Part shown: piece after piece, positions 1 to 46,694 of the stretch | Position numbering within the stretch: position 1 is the first letter of the stretch | Layout of the letters: every line of letters starts with the position of its first letter | Origin: Hemibagrus wyckioides | Taxonomy: Eukaryota > Chordata > Actinopteri > Siluriformes > Bagridae | Length of the DNA: 64,000 bases | Assembly: GCF_019097595.1 (NCBI RefSeq) | Contig: NC_080717.1 | Span: 1,558,501-1,622,500, forward strand | Direction of reading: 5' to 3' | Translations under genes and position numbers: made by a program | The notes under the pieces: model-generated | The model's database searches: none | The model's input: the letters and a program-made list of their open reading frames with translations, nothing else | Told to the model about the DNA's origin: nothing

Positions 1-2430
1 TGTGATGTGAGCAGTCGGAGTGTTTGCACTGGCGAAAACGCTGCTTGTCAGACACACATGAATCATTCATTCAGCAGCACTATTTCATCTGCATATTAGG
101 CAAACGCTGGGACGCTGACTCGCTCCTTCACGTCTATTTAATCTCTTTTCGGATTTATAACTTCACTCCTGTGGCATGCCAAATCACGAGCGGGATGTTG
201 GAGCGCAAAGCACGTCTGCAGACTGAAAGGTAGATCAGAGTAAAGCTAGTCAATGCAGGCCCGCATGGTGCCGGACAAACGGTACGTAGCTACATCTGGA
301 CCAAAGACGAGTCCAATGTAACCAAGCACTGGACCGTTCACAGTTCTTAAAACAGGAGGTCTGTGAGTTCTGAGAGTGAAATCCCTAACATTTAGTACCA
401 TATGAATAAGTTTTTCTCCAAACCGGGCCTTTTAAGATAAAATCTCGTCACACTGTTGGAGATCGTGATGAAATCTGACCTGCATTCTCTAACAGAACGT
501 GTGATGACGTGTGCTGTCCACATCAGACTTTACCATAAAGATCAAAATGAGCCACATCAATCAGCGTGATCTGGAAATCAGCTGGTGTGGTAAACAGGTT
601 TGCGTAAACACACACATGCTGTTCACAATGAGCTTTATTGTTAATGAAGCATTCTTTAACGTTAGCATGTTTTGTTTATGTTTTAAGATCACTGCAACTG
701 TTGAGGCTTGTTACGAAGCAAAATCTGGCTGGAAATTGTATATTTCTGTATAAGTAGCAACAGTAAATGATGCTAAACGCCAGAAAGACATGCTAGCATA
801 AATATAATAAGAGTAATAATGTTGTACTGTTAAAGCTGGACTGCAGTGAGGCGTCTCGTGTAAAGACACGTGTATCAGCTTCACTTCTGGCTCCAGGTGT
901 GTCATGATGGTTGTAACAGGATATTTGATCTCGGGTAATTACATCACTGTAACAGGATGAGAGTCATTACATTTGCATGAACTCCTGCTTTTCCAACACG
1001 CCTTTTCTTTCTGATTACCACACTGCAGCGGAGCTTTACACTACTACTGACCTCCTGTAGAATATTACAGTATCATTATGAAGGAAATTCTGCATGTCCT
1101 GATCCCTTTAGTTAGAAAACCCATGCACCTGAGACAGAACATCGTGTTACAGCCATCAAAATACACAAAGATGATCCACATGCTGCTCTAATCATCCTGA
1201 AGAGCTCATATATATCACCCAGTATTGGTATTATAGTCTCCTGTATGGTTTAATATAAAGTGGAACCCGGTCAGTCTGCTCCTGTAGACCAGCGTATTCT
1301 CACTGTTTCTGAATTCCCAGTGCTTTTCAGGGTCACCTTGGTTGGTTTGTGAATCGTTGTCACTTACTGCCCCCTGGTGGACGCCGTGAGATTTAACACA
1401 CTAGTGAGACGCCAAAATGCAAGTGATGATGTCAGGCATGATTTCATGATTTCTATCATCGTCATCATCATCATCATCACATGCTTTACTTGGCCTAATC
1501 TACAACGTGTGTGTTAGAACGCAGTGACTGTAATACTTCCACGTCACTCTTTAAGCCCCGCCAACTAGAGTTTGTAAAGGAAATGGTGTACCTGTGCGTA
1601 ACGCTTACGTATTTAAACATGTGAATATGAATATCACTGCTGTGTGATTAATCTATTTAATTTACGTCTTGGGACGTGACTAAATAAAAAATTTGATCCT
1701 GTATTAAAGGAAAATATTAGACTAAAGAGAGACTTAGAGAGACAGTATACCTGCTATAACACTGTAATACCTGTGCTATTACACACCAAACAGTGGAGGT
1801 GTTTGATGATGTGTTGACTTAATGCCTGTGTATTTTAACTCCACATTTCACACGTGTATACACGTTTTATGTGTAATGAATGTGACCTAATGTGAATAAT
1901 AGTATTATGTATGATTTGATGATATGATCATTTTGTGTGTTGTGAAACAATACCCTGAAACTGTGAGTGCGATCTCAAACACGTGACGTCATGTGATTAA
2001 TCGAAAGAAAAGAAAGAAAGGTTTTTGTTATATTCACCCCGAAATCTGGTTAGTGACCGAGAGGGAGCTGAAACTTCCACACACGTGTTTATTATATCGC
2101 GTGTATTTATTTTCAAGTGATTAGATATTAATCCCATGTGAAATATGGGTGTTTTTTCCACTTGAGGCTTCTTCAGCTGAATGTAGAACCCTACGACTTT
2201 ATCAGAACTATATTAGAACATGGAGAACCCTGAATGATCGCCTTTAAAGAACCCTTAGCAGAGCCTCATATTCATGATTCCAAAAAATTCCAAACAAATT
2301 GTTTTTTCCTTTTTGTTGAGTCCTTTCCTGAGGCTTAAAAAAAGGAAAAATAAATAAATAAATAAATAAATAGCACCTTCCGTGTCCAGATTCGTTCATT
2401 ATCCCTCCTGCTAAGTGAAGGGAAGAGGTC
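1..2430. other. Left flank, no gene recognised
   Basis: AT-rich intergenic-like sequence with scattered ATCAT and AAAT runs and a CTCF-like site near 1,370. No long reading frame, splice-bounded exon or RNA gene was seen. Confidence 0.6.
1366..1381. promoter_or_regulatory. CTCF-like motif
   Basis: ACTGCCCCCTGGTGGA is the reverse complement of the CTCF core CCACCAGGGGGCAGT. In the gene-free left flank. Motif match only. Confidence 0.4.
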
Positions 2431-2435
2431 AGAGG

Positions 2436-2555
2436 TCACGGGGCTCCACGGTGACCTGTGGGATCAGTCGTAAAGCCTTTGAGTGGGCCGTTAATTCCTG
2501 ATTTAGTCTCATCATCTGTGCACCTTTTGGACGGGGAGACAGAGACACACACCAT
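2436..2555 (-). CDS. Possible terminal coding exon, doubtful
   Basis: Acceptor TTTCTCATCAG is followed by 39 codons and a stop when read in the phase left by the candidate exon at 6,552-6,645. A second frame is also open here, reading GAQMMRLNQELTAHSKALRL to a nearby stop. Nothing is recognisable. It is listed only because egf otherwise has no C-terminus in this window. Confidence 0.18.
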   Translation of the reverse strand: MVCVSVSPSKRCTDDETKSGINGPLKGFTTDPTGHRGAP

Positions 2556-2591
2556 CTGATGAGAAATGAGAGGAGAAGAAAAAAAAGAAAG

Positions 2592-2594
<3 letters not shown>

Positions 2595-2632
<38 letters not shown>

Positions 2633-2743
2633 CCTCTCTCTCTCTCTCTCTCGCTCTCCATATCTCTGTCTGTGTCTCAGGTGGATTATAGCCCTCATCC
2701 TCTGACTGTCAGATTTTAATTCCCTACAGCTGGGGAGAGAGAC

Positions 2744-2783
<40 letters not shown>

Positions 2784-2923
2784 GTGTGTGTGTGTATGTA
2801 ATGTTTATCAGCTATAAAATTCACAGAGATCTGTGTTTCTTTTCTTTTGTCTTTGTGTGTGTGGGGTGTGTGTGGGGTGTGTGTGTGGGGGGTGGGGTGG
2901 GGTGTGTGTGTGTGAGTGTGTAT
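2595..2923. repeat. Compound (CT)n, (GA)n, (GT)n microsatellites
   Basis: (CT)n at 2,595-2,652, (GA)n at 2,749-2,779, GT/GGGGT-rich tract to 2,923. The (CT)n is just upstream, in minus-strand terms, of the doubtful exon at 2,436-2,555. Confidence 0.9.
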
Positions 2924-4230
2924 AGTAGGCAAAAACATTGCAAATTTGCTCTCTTCTTGATTTAATAGTTGAATTTGATTATTTTAAAACTATAAACGAT
3001 ATCTGCAGTAGATAATAGAGTGAGCGCAGGAGTGTTATTTCCTGGGTGGAAACACAGTCATGGCCTTTGGCTTCAGTTTGTTGCTTATGACCTTAGATAA
3101 ATTGATGGGTTGTGGGGGTTGAAATCTAAAAGCTTTATGGGTTAAAGAATCTCTCTTCACTCCGTTAGGCCTGAAAGTGAAGTTTTTATCAGAGGAATTG
3201 ACACGATTTCAGCTTTATCATCAGCAGTGTAACCCACGCGCCCGAGCCGTAATGGAGGCCAATATAGAGATAAGTGGAGCTTCTCCCAAAATCAATAGAC
3301 ATATGGGCCAGTGATGGTACCTGTGTGTGTGTGTGTGTGTGTGTGTGTATGAAAACACTGATGTATTTCTCTCTCACACCCCGAGGGACTGAAACACATC
3401 TCACCCTCTACACTCGCGCATAAATAAATGAGACGCTCTAATCCACTAGCCCTTATGGCTCATAGCCAATATACTGAAATCCAAAACAACATTTATGTTT
3501 TAAATTAAGCCTCTAGAGCCCCGGTTCTCAAAGTGGGCTCTGTGAAGCACAACCAGAGGGTCCACAATGACATTCAGCCTCCATTAAAGCTGTTCTAGCT
3601 GTTTATTATGACCTTATTGGAGTTATTGACTGGGTTATGAATAATGTGAAACTGGATCAATAATAAAAATGCGCCACTCATTTGGGTTCCGTGGGGGAAA
3701 CGGATCATGGCTAAAGAATTAGATTACCTGTGTAAAAATAAATCTTACTCTAATCATTTTGTTTTGGATTTAAACATTTGGACAACCCAGAAGTGCACAG
3801 AAGAACAATTTAGATTAATTTCATTCAAAATAATAGTTTTAAACTGAATAAAAGCTGTATCATTTTGTAAACATATGACGTAGCTAATTTCAGCACAAGA
3901 CATGGGTTCCTCTTTCTTCTAATGTTCTTCTTATCTTCTTCATCTGGATTTTAAATATAGATGTCTGTTAAAGTGTCCTGTCACAAAGCTGTAAAAGTTA
4001 AAGCTGAAACTCAGCAGCATTAAAATCTCAGAAACGCAGAAGAACATTTCGTTTCATGACGAAGTTTATTCAGGGGAAAAGTTTATTTCATCATGTTTTT
4101 TTTTTTTATCATGAACAAAAATGAAGAGAGAAATCAGAAATGTTCCACATTATTAGCTTTACACTCATGTAGAATGCTAGTTTATTAGCTAGGAGCTTGT
4201 TATAGATGAGAAACTCAGACCTGACAGAGC

Positions 4231-4264
<34 letters not shown>

Positions 4265-4336
4265 TGCATCAATTAATTAATCATGTTCTAATGTTATGCT
4301 ACAAAGCTTTATTCTTTCACAGGTTTCTCTCTTTTT

Positions 4337-4372
<36 letters not shown>

Positions 4373-5241
4373 ATACTTTACATACACTAATATCTGCAGA
4401 AAAATAAATAAATATCTATAAAAGATTATTGTCAGTCAGGAATATTAGTGTATTAGTGAAAAGGAAACTCTGCTGAAGAGAGAGAAGAAACTTATCCACA
4501 TTTTTTATTTGCTCATAATAATAAAATCACACCTTAATATAAAGAATTTTTTTTTTTTAAAGCTTTATAAAAAGGCTTTATAAAAAATAAACATGCAGTG
4601 AGATTATTCACCTGTTGTGATTGTGGGCGGAGCTATTTTATCAACTGGATTTTATATTTATTTATTACTACAAAAGCCTGAGACTCTAACGTTAACATTA
4701 GCGCTGCATAAGCTGTTTTGTTTGTATTTTATGTACGTATTCGACTCCGCCCACATTTCATTCCACATGATGATGATGTAAGAATAAGACGACGGTGAGT
4801 ACTGAAATAAATCTGACAGAAATCACTGATGACATTGTTAATTGATGACGTTGTTAATTGATGACATTGTTAATTGATGTTAATTAGGTGCTCTGTGCTG
4901 TAGAGAAAACGTGTCACCCTGTGAAGGATAAACTGAAGGATAAACTCTTAGCCGCTACACTTTAACATCACTCCTCTCACTTCAGACATTAATAACTCAC
5001 TCTCTGGAATTAAAATACTTCTTTCATTTAGTCTCACATTTGTGTATTTACAGCCAAAACAGTGAGACACACCCCCTTATACACAAACCCCTCCCACTTA
5101 TACACAAACTCCTCCCCCATGTGTGTGACTCTCAGGTAACTCAGAGTCTGAACACTGTGTGTTTGTCATTATTGATATTTTAGATTTGATTATCGCTCTA
5201 TTCCCTCACACTGATACACCATCACAACACAAACTCTAATA

Positions 5242-5283
<42 letters not shown>

Positions 5284-5800
5284 CAGATGTTCAGATCAGT
5301 GATGGTGTGTGTGAGTCGTCCAGAGAGATCAGATCAATGCTGGGCTTCATGCAGGACTCTGGTGTGTCTCCGTCTACCAAATCCACAAGTGTGTTTTCTG
5401 AGTCTCAGTGTCTTCAGAGATGACACTCTCACCTAACACACACACACACACATATTTGTGTTCATTATTTATTTATTTTTGCTTTATTGATTGATTTTGT
5501 GTGTGTGTGTGTATGTGTGTGTGTTACCTGTTTCTGGGGAGCAGCATGGACACACTCCTCTTCTCTGAGATCCAACTATAGGGATCATCTTTTCATTGTT
5601 ACACACCATGTGCTCCAGCAAGACATAGACCTACACACACAAACACACACAAACACATACACACATATTCCAACATATATCATCAGGACCAGAAATATTG
5701 GCACCCTAGTTTGTAGTTTAATCTCCTAAAAATCTGATGTTTAGTTAAAGTGTAAGCTGTGCCCCCCCCGTGACACATGCATATCTGTTGTGAAAGATAA

Positions 5801-5837
<37 letters not shown>

Positions 5838-6550
5838 TTAAGTTATATTACTTAAAATGTATATATATTATAGTTTTTTAAAGGGTGCCAATAATCATGC
5901 ACACACACAAACACACACAAACTAGAATGATTTAAATGTGTGGACTTTACTGTAATCATTTATTAAACTGTTATTGTTTATTATTTAATAAAATGTGAGT
6001 GTAAACTATACAAACCAGAAAATAAATTATTTTCATTTCATTTAACAGCTCAATATTCTGCTTCTTTCTGTCTTTCTTTCTTTCTTTCTCTCTCTTTTTA
6101 TTCTCTCTCTCTCTCTTTTTTGTTGTATTTTTTCTTTCTTTCTCATCTTAATTTTTTTTAATGTTCATTTTTTCCTGTGTTTTCTTGTCTTTCATCACTC
6201 TCCTGTTGGAGTTAAATGGCTTTGTTTAATGGTTATTAACTCATTATATAATGTTTTATTTGGTCTCATCACTTCACTGGTAGATGTTTTATGATCTGTT
6301 CTTTGTGAAGGTTCGATGTTAATGTGGCCGTCTTCATCTCTCCGTCCTGACAGCAGTGACGTTACTCATGTCCCATCTCAGGACTCGTCATTTATTTAAT
6401 AATGAACGAACTGGAGGTCATTATCTCAGTAGAGCAGTTTCTCTCCAGAGTTCCTGCTCCTGAGGGCATCAGGAGATCATTGTGGGAATTAAACCTCATT
6501 AACCTCCAGATCTTCATGCTGAGAAACTCCCCTCATGATTGTCCAGCGTA
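2924..6550. other. Gene-free stretch, possible conserved non-coding patches
   Basis: Microsatellites ((GT)n 3,322-3,350, (ATT)n 4,230-4,264, (CA)n 5,243-5,282, (ATT)n 5,801-5,836). A non-repetitive, balanced-composition patch at 3,020-3,310 differs from its AT-rich surroundings. No coding evidence. Confidence 0.5.
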
Positions 6551-6551
6551 C

Positions 6552-6645
6552 CTGCGGACTGACGGACGGCGACTCTGTGACGCTCTCCTCACACACACTC
6601 GTCTCACTGACCATGTCCACTGCAGCTCGCCTTCCTGTACACCTC
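6552..6645 (-). CDS. egf: Candidate egf cytoplasmic-tail exon
   Basis: Acceptor GTGTAG and strong donor CCGCAG|GTACGC bound 94 nt. Joined to exon 21 in phase 2, the stretch is open and reads RRAAVDMVSETSVCEESV and then TESPSVSPQ, an acidic Ser/Thr-rich tail vaguely like the human one. No firm homology. The short size and other usable AGs nearby mean this could be chance. Confidence 0.35.
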
Positions 6646-6733
6646 CTACACCTCACACACACACACACACACACACGTTCTGAATTTTCATTAAAATTCA
6701 ACAAAAGCTGTTAGACACACTAGCACTCAGCTA

Positions 6734-6773
<40 letters not shown>

Positions 6774-7519
6774 GTTGGTAAGTGGCTTTATTACTCTGGT
6801 GTAGAGTTATGATAAGCGTGACTCGTCTGTTCACCTGAGGCTGAAAATGGGCTTTAGAATAAAGCAGAGCTCCATGCAGAACATGTCACGCATTAGGTAA
6901 CCTCCGCTTGTGTGTGTATGTGTGTGTGTATGTGTGTGTGTATGTGTGTGTGTGTGTGTTGGACACAAATAAAAAAAATCCAAAAATGCTCCAAGCAGCC
7001 AAGTGCAAAAAGCAATTTGAGAGAGAAGACTGGCGAGCTGCGTGGCGTTTAAATGCAGCTTTACGCAGACGGCCTCCATTTTGGCTCCATCCTGATGCGT
7101 AATTGCAGTAGTGCACACTAAACCAAGCGTGTAATTGAAAGCGTGCTGTCGTTCTGCTCAGTCTAAACACACGCATAATCACACACCAAGAGAATCACAC
7201 ACACACACACAACCCTGGTGTAGAGCTCAGGCTCATCAACACACCAAGCTACACTCACACAATTATTCATTCTCTTTTTCACTAAATGTTTACAACTGAG
7301 TTCTGGACTCTGATTGGTCAGAAGGTGTTGATTAATTGTCTCTAACAGCAGATCTAACACAGGGTTATATTAATGCGCTCGCTCTGATACCTTATAGTTT
7401 CTATAGCAACAGCTCATTCACAGGGACGTGGTCAGCATACACTCCACACACTGCTGAGGGAGCGTTTATTCCTGCTATAACCGAAATGACAACAAGAGCT
7501 AATACTTTTCCTGTACTTT
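6646..7519. other. Non-coding, (CA)n tracts and a unique block
   Basis: (CA)n at 6,735-6,772, GT tract at 6,906-6,960, then a unique block at about 6,965-7,160. The block's frames are short and change across strands, so I do not call it a gene. If the tail exon at 6,552 is real, this is egf intron. Confidence 0.5.
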
Positions 7520-9109
7520 AACCGGTGGTACCTGTAGCACTACCTGTGGTATCTGTAGCAGTACCTGTAGCAGTACCTGCAGTACCTGTAGCAGTGCCTT
7601 TGGTACCTGTAGCAGTGCCTGTGGTACCTGTAGCAGTGCCTTAGGTACCTGTAGCAGTACCTGCGGTATCTGTAGCAGTACCTGTGGTACCTGTAGCAGT
7701 ACCTGCGGTACCTGTAGCAGTACCTGCGGTATCTGTAGCAGTACCTGCGGTACCTGTAGCAGTGCCTGTGGTACCTGTAGCAGTGCCTTAGGTATCTGTA
7801 GCAGTACCTGAGGTACCTGTAGCAGTACCTGCGGTATCTGTAGCAGTACCTGCGGTATCTGTAGCAGTACCTGAGGTACCTGTAGCAGTACCTGCGGTAT
7901 CTGTAGCAGTACCTGAGGTACCTGTAGCAGTACCTGCGGTATCTGTAGCAGTACCTGCGGTATCTGTAGCAGTACCTGTGGTACCTGTAGCAGTACCTGT
8001 GGTATCTGTAGCAGTACCTGCGGTATCTGTAGCAGTACCTGAGGTACCTGTAGCAGTACCTGCGGTATCTGTAGCAGTACCTGAGGTACCTGTAGCAGTA
8101 CCTGTGGTACCTGTAGCAGTACCTGCGGTATCTGTAGCAGTACCTGCGGTACCTGTAGCAGTACCTGTGGTATCTGTAGCAGTACCTGCGGTATCTGTAG
8201 CAGTACCTGCGGTATCTGTAGCAGTACCTGAGGTACCTGTAGCAGTACCTGCGGTATCTGTAGCAGTACCTGAGGTACCTGTAGCAGTACCTGCGGTATC
8301 TGTAGCAGTACCTGAGGTACCTGTAGCAGTACCTGTGGTACCTGTAGCAGTACCTGCGGTATCTGTAGCAGTACCTGTGGTACCTGTAGCAGTACCTGTG
8401 GTATCTGTAGCAGTACCTGCGGTATCTGTAGCAGTACCTGCGGTATCTGTAGCAGTACCTGAGGTACCTGTAGCAGTACCTGTGGTATCTGTAGCAGTAC
8501 CTGCGGTATCTGTAGCAGTACCTGCGGTATCTGTAGCAGTACCTGAGGTACCTGTAGCAGTACCTGCGGTATCTGTAGCAGTACCTGCGGTATCTTTAGC
8601 AGTACCTGTGGTACCTGTAGCAGTGCCTTAGTTATCTGTAGCAGTACCTGAGGTACCTGTAGCAGTACCTGTGGTATCTGTAGCAGTACCTGCAGTATCT
8701 TTAGCAGTACCTGTGGTACCTGTAGCAGTGCCTTAGTTATCTGTAGCAGTACCTGAGGTACCTGTAGCAGTACCTGCGGTATCTGTAGCAGTACCTGAGG
8801 TACCTGTAGCAGTACCTGTGGTATCTGTAGCAGTACCTGCGGTATCTTTAGCAGTACCTGTGGTACCTGTAGCAGTGCCTTAGTTATCTGTAGCAGTACC
8901 TGAGGTACCTGTAGCAGTACCTGTGGTATCTGTAGCAGTACCTGCGGTATCTTTAGCAGTACCTGTGGTACCTGTAGCAGTGCCTTAGTTATCTGTAGCA
9001 GTACCTGAGGTACCTGTAGCAGTACCTGTGGTATCTGTAGCAGTACCTGCGGTATCTTTAGCAGTACCTGTGGTACCTGTAGCAGTGCCTTAGTTATCTG
9101 TAGCAGTAC

Positions 9110-9130
<21 letters not shown>
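7520..9130. repeat. 21-bp minisatellite starting inside the egf transmembrane exon
   Basis: About 76 units of GGTATCTGTAGCAGTACCTGC (plus strand) and variants. The sense (minus) unit TACTGCTACAGATACCACAGG is the same as the last 20 bases of egf exon 21 plus the first base of the intron. Each sense unit contains both an acceptor-like CTACAG and a donor-like CAG|GTACTG. Confidence 0.95.
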
Positions 9131-43287
<34,157 letters not shown>

Positions 43288-43734
43288 AATCCCACTTCGG
43301 CGTTTACGTGCCCCTGAGATCACTCGTCCCCTGGGAACAGCAGGCATGACCTCCGCACATGTCTACTCCACAAGGGTCAGGAGAGTGTGAAAGGGAGAGG
43401 GGACACAGGACAAGTCTCTAGTGACCTACCAGAGAATTTACATTTTACATCCCCGAGCTGGAGAGAATAGTGAGAACATACCACAGCATTCAGGACAAAA
43501 CCTCTACACACTGCTCAAAACACCATGCTCTCACTCCTCTGTCCACTTGCTCTCTCTCTTGCACACTTCAGTCTGTCCTCTAGCTGTTTTGGAAGCAAAG
43601 TATGAAATTCCTGACATCCCCGTGGTGAATGTGACACATGCCGAGGTTCGTCTGCGCTCTGTGTTTTGATATCTATCTTTTTTCTTCCACTGTTAATCTC
43701 TGAACCTGCTTTCTGAATGCACAAACTGTCAGCA

Positions 43735-43769
<35 letters not shown>

Positions 43770-45696
43770 CATTAAGAGGGGTAATTTACTTAGACCACTA
43801 GGGACTTATATAAACCAGACCAGTGCAGTTCATTCAGACCTCTCTCACTCTTAGACATGTAAATAAATGTAATACATAAAATGTAATACATAAAATAATA
43901 ATAATAAATATTCCAAATAACCCCCCCCCAGCCCCCCCCCCTCCCCCAGCCCACAGGACAAGAGCACTTTATCAGACCTGGCCTGTTTTTTGTTGTTGTT
44001 TACCCACTCGTCTGCATTATTGTCATTCACATCAACATTGCTGATCCTCCTACCATGGCATGCACACACACACACACACACACATACGCACAATAGCAGC
44101 CCTGTGTTCCCACATAAACCAGACAGGACATGTACATGACTTTGCAACTTGTTGTAAGAAAGGTCTGCATTCACTACCTGATTACAGTTTGTTTTTAATT
44201 GTAAAATCTCATTTAAATAAATAATAATATATATATTATCATCTATAAAAAATATTTTAAACTTTTTTAACTAAAATTATAAAATGTTAAATATTTCTAG
44301 ATTATAATGACAACTATTTATTTATTATTTATTTCCATGTTTTGTACTCACTTCAATAATGATGTTAAAAACTATGATGTCATAAAATCTCACATGATCC
44401 TATGCAAATGTAGCCAAGTAAATTACAGAAGATTAATGTTCTTCAGTGCAACAAAACTCCATTTATTACTTTTTTTCAGTTTCAGTTTTTTCAGTTAATT
44501 AAATGCCAAAGAATTAAAACCCACAAAAACACAGTTTAGCTAAACTCACACACTTGTGGTATATAAGTACATCACATGAAGTAGCAGAGATCCACATTAG
44601 CATTTCATCTAGCTGTTAAAAAAATTTGCACACATCTATAAATGAACTAGTAAGTGTAAAGCATTAAAGCATACCATTAAAAAAGAGTTAAATACATTAC
44701 AAATAAATAAATAAATAAATTATAAACAGTTGGAACTTTTGACTGAACCTTTGACTTTGACTGTCTCTTTGACTGAACCTTTAAGGTTAATATGCAGAAC
44801 CTCAGTGTTTCCTTACCAGAAATGATTCCATTCTTAGAAAAAGCGGTTCTGCGAAGGCTCTTTAATGATACTTTGGATATATAAGAATATTTCCTTCTAA
44901 AAAGTTTCTTCTTGGAACCATTTCTGATAGGACTTGGGTTTCTTTCCTAGAAATGCTTTCTAATAGAACCCCTTTAGAAACCTACACTCTTTAAAAAACG
45001 TGTTCTTCATAGGTTCTGTGAACATTTATACTTTCTAAGCTTTCTGAAGTAGATTTGTTTGGAATTATCTCTGCTGTGGAACCCTTTCATAGATGTTAAG
45101 AACCCTTAAGGAACCCTGCTAATTATTTTCTAGTTATTTTCTTTATAATAGTCCTTATAACTGATGAGAAATTAAAAAAATTTTGGTTTATTAAAAAGGT
45201 TCTTCAAGGGTTCTTTAAAGGGCTATAGCCTCCTTAGAGTTGTACTTGGAGCTTTCTGATAGGACACATGTTAGAACTAAAACAGTTCTTTAAAGGCTCT
45301 CTGGATCAGTACACTTATTTATCTTTCTAAATGCTTTTTACCTGGAATAAACAGTAATAGTGATATTTCCTTCTATGGAGATATAAAGGCTCCTCTAGAG
45401 GGAACCTGAGGAACTCATCTGGTGGACTTTTTATCTCATTGCATATAAGCAGCTCACTACCAATGGCAGATGCTTGCTGTCAGTGAGGTAGAGGAAAATG
45501 TCGCATCAGTCCAATAGCTGTGGAGAGTCTACTGTGTTGATTTAACTATTTCTGTTTCAATATGTAAATTAAGAAAAAAACCATTCTACAGGACAGTGTT
45601 GGGAGATCTTCTGGGAGGTGTGATGTGACTACACATAAAAAGAACAGAATTACCACAAAAACCCCTAGTGCTACACTGCTACACACTCACAAGGAG
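43288..45696. other. egf-lrit3 intergenic region, egf promoter expected here
   Basis: Holds (GT)n at 43,739-43,765, a C-rich tract at 43,921-43,953, (CA)n at 44,063-44,084 and the degenerate repeats at 44.8-45.4 kb. The egf transcription start must lie here, but no convincing core promoter motif was seen. Confidence 0.6.
44760..45420. repeat. Degenerate dispersed repeat region
   Basis: Many scrambled copies of GGTTCT / AGAACC words (AAGGTTCTTCAAGGGTTCTT, AAGAACCCTTAAGGAACCCT). The pattern is typical of decayed short DNA transposons in teleosts. A similar fragment is at 2,170-2,265. It lies between egf exon 1 and the lrit3 stop. Confidence 0.4.
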
Positions 45697-46694
45697 CTAG
45701 CAAAGGTACTCGAATCGTGAATTGTCACTTTTGTAGGTCATTTGTGAGTCTATACTTGAACGTGAGCAAAGGAGCATCCTCTCTGACTCCTGGGTCAGCC
45801 GTCGTGTCCAGAGATCGCTCGCCTGTCCATTCAGCGTCCTCTGCTGCATCGCCAGAGTCTCAAATTTCACGTAGGTCTCTTTGGAAAGATCATTGTCCAT
45901 TTGGTTTTTCCTGCTGCTGCTCTTTTTACAGTACAGCAACGAGATCTTGTAGAGAAGGAGAACAATGAGAGGAAGAGCAAAAACACAAGCAATTCCACAG
46001 ATGATCAGCAGCCACCTGTTTGGTTCAACATCCAGAACGGTATCCAAGGTGCTAAAGTTCACACATTGCTCTTTCCCTCCTTTGGGAACCAAACAGACTG
46101 TGTACATCTGGTTGGGAAACAGGTTCTCGAGAAGAAGTTTACCATTTCCAACTTCAGTGTCCACCGTCTCTTTTATCTCCTCTGCATCGTATGGAAAGTA
46201 TACCACTGATAGGGGCAGTTCAGTGGGAAAGCCCTCACTCATCCACAGCACCACTGCACTGTCTCCTGTTTCCTCAACCACCTCTACATCTCTGAAGTAT
46301 GAGCTACCCTTCTTACGAATATCCTTGAGGCCATTTTTGCTTTGCTCCATCTTGGATGTATTTCCAGCAGGTGGAGATCTCTGGATGCCTCCACCTGGGC
46401 CTAAGTTTAGCTTGTTAGCTATAGATTGCAGTGTAGTCAGAGATGGTTTAGACGTGGTGGTGGTGGTGGTGGCAGAAAGGGAAATCACGGCCTCTGGAAC
46501 AGCAGGAACAGTCCTGTTGAAGGTAAGAGATGGAGTCGTGAGGTCCATCCCAGCTAACGATAGCGTGATGGAGGCTTCTGCACTTCCAGCAAGGTTCTTT
46601 GCCTTGCAGCGGTAAACACCAGTGTCCTTCAAGACAATTTCCTGCAGACTCAGGATAGACCAGCGAACACCTTCACCTGGGGATTCCTGAACAA
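45697..46694 (-). CDS. lrit3: lrit3 exon 4: rest of Ig, FN3, transmembrane, tail
   Basis: Starts VQESPGEGVRWSILSLQ. The second Ig cysteine is in GVYRCKAKNLAGS. A Thr/Ser linker, an FN3-like domain, the helix WLLIICGIACVFALPLIVLL and a tail with DLSKETYVKFETL and LLCSRSSIDSQ, all close to human LRIT3, come before the TAG at 45,697. Confidence 0.94.

Noticed and set aside
45965..46615. 216-codon plus-strand frame
   Set aside because: Antisense shadow of lrit3 exon 4, whose minus-strand reading has clear homology.
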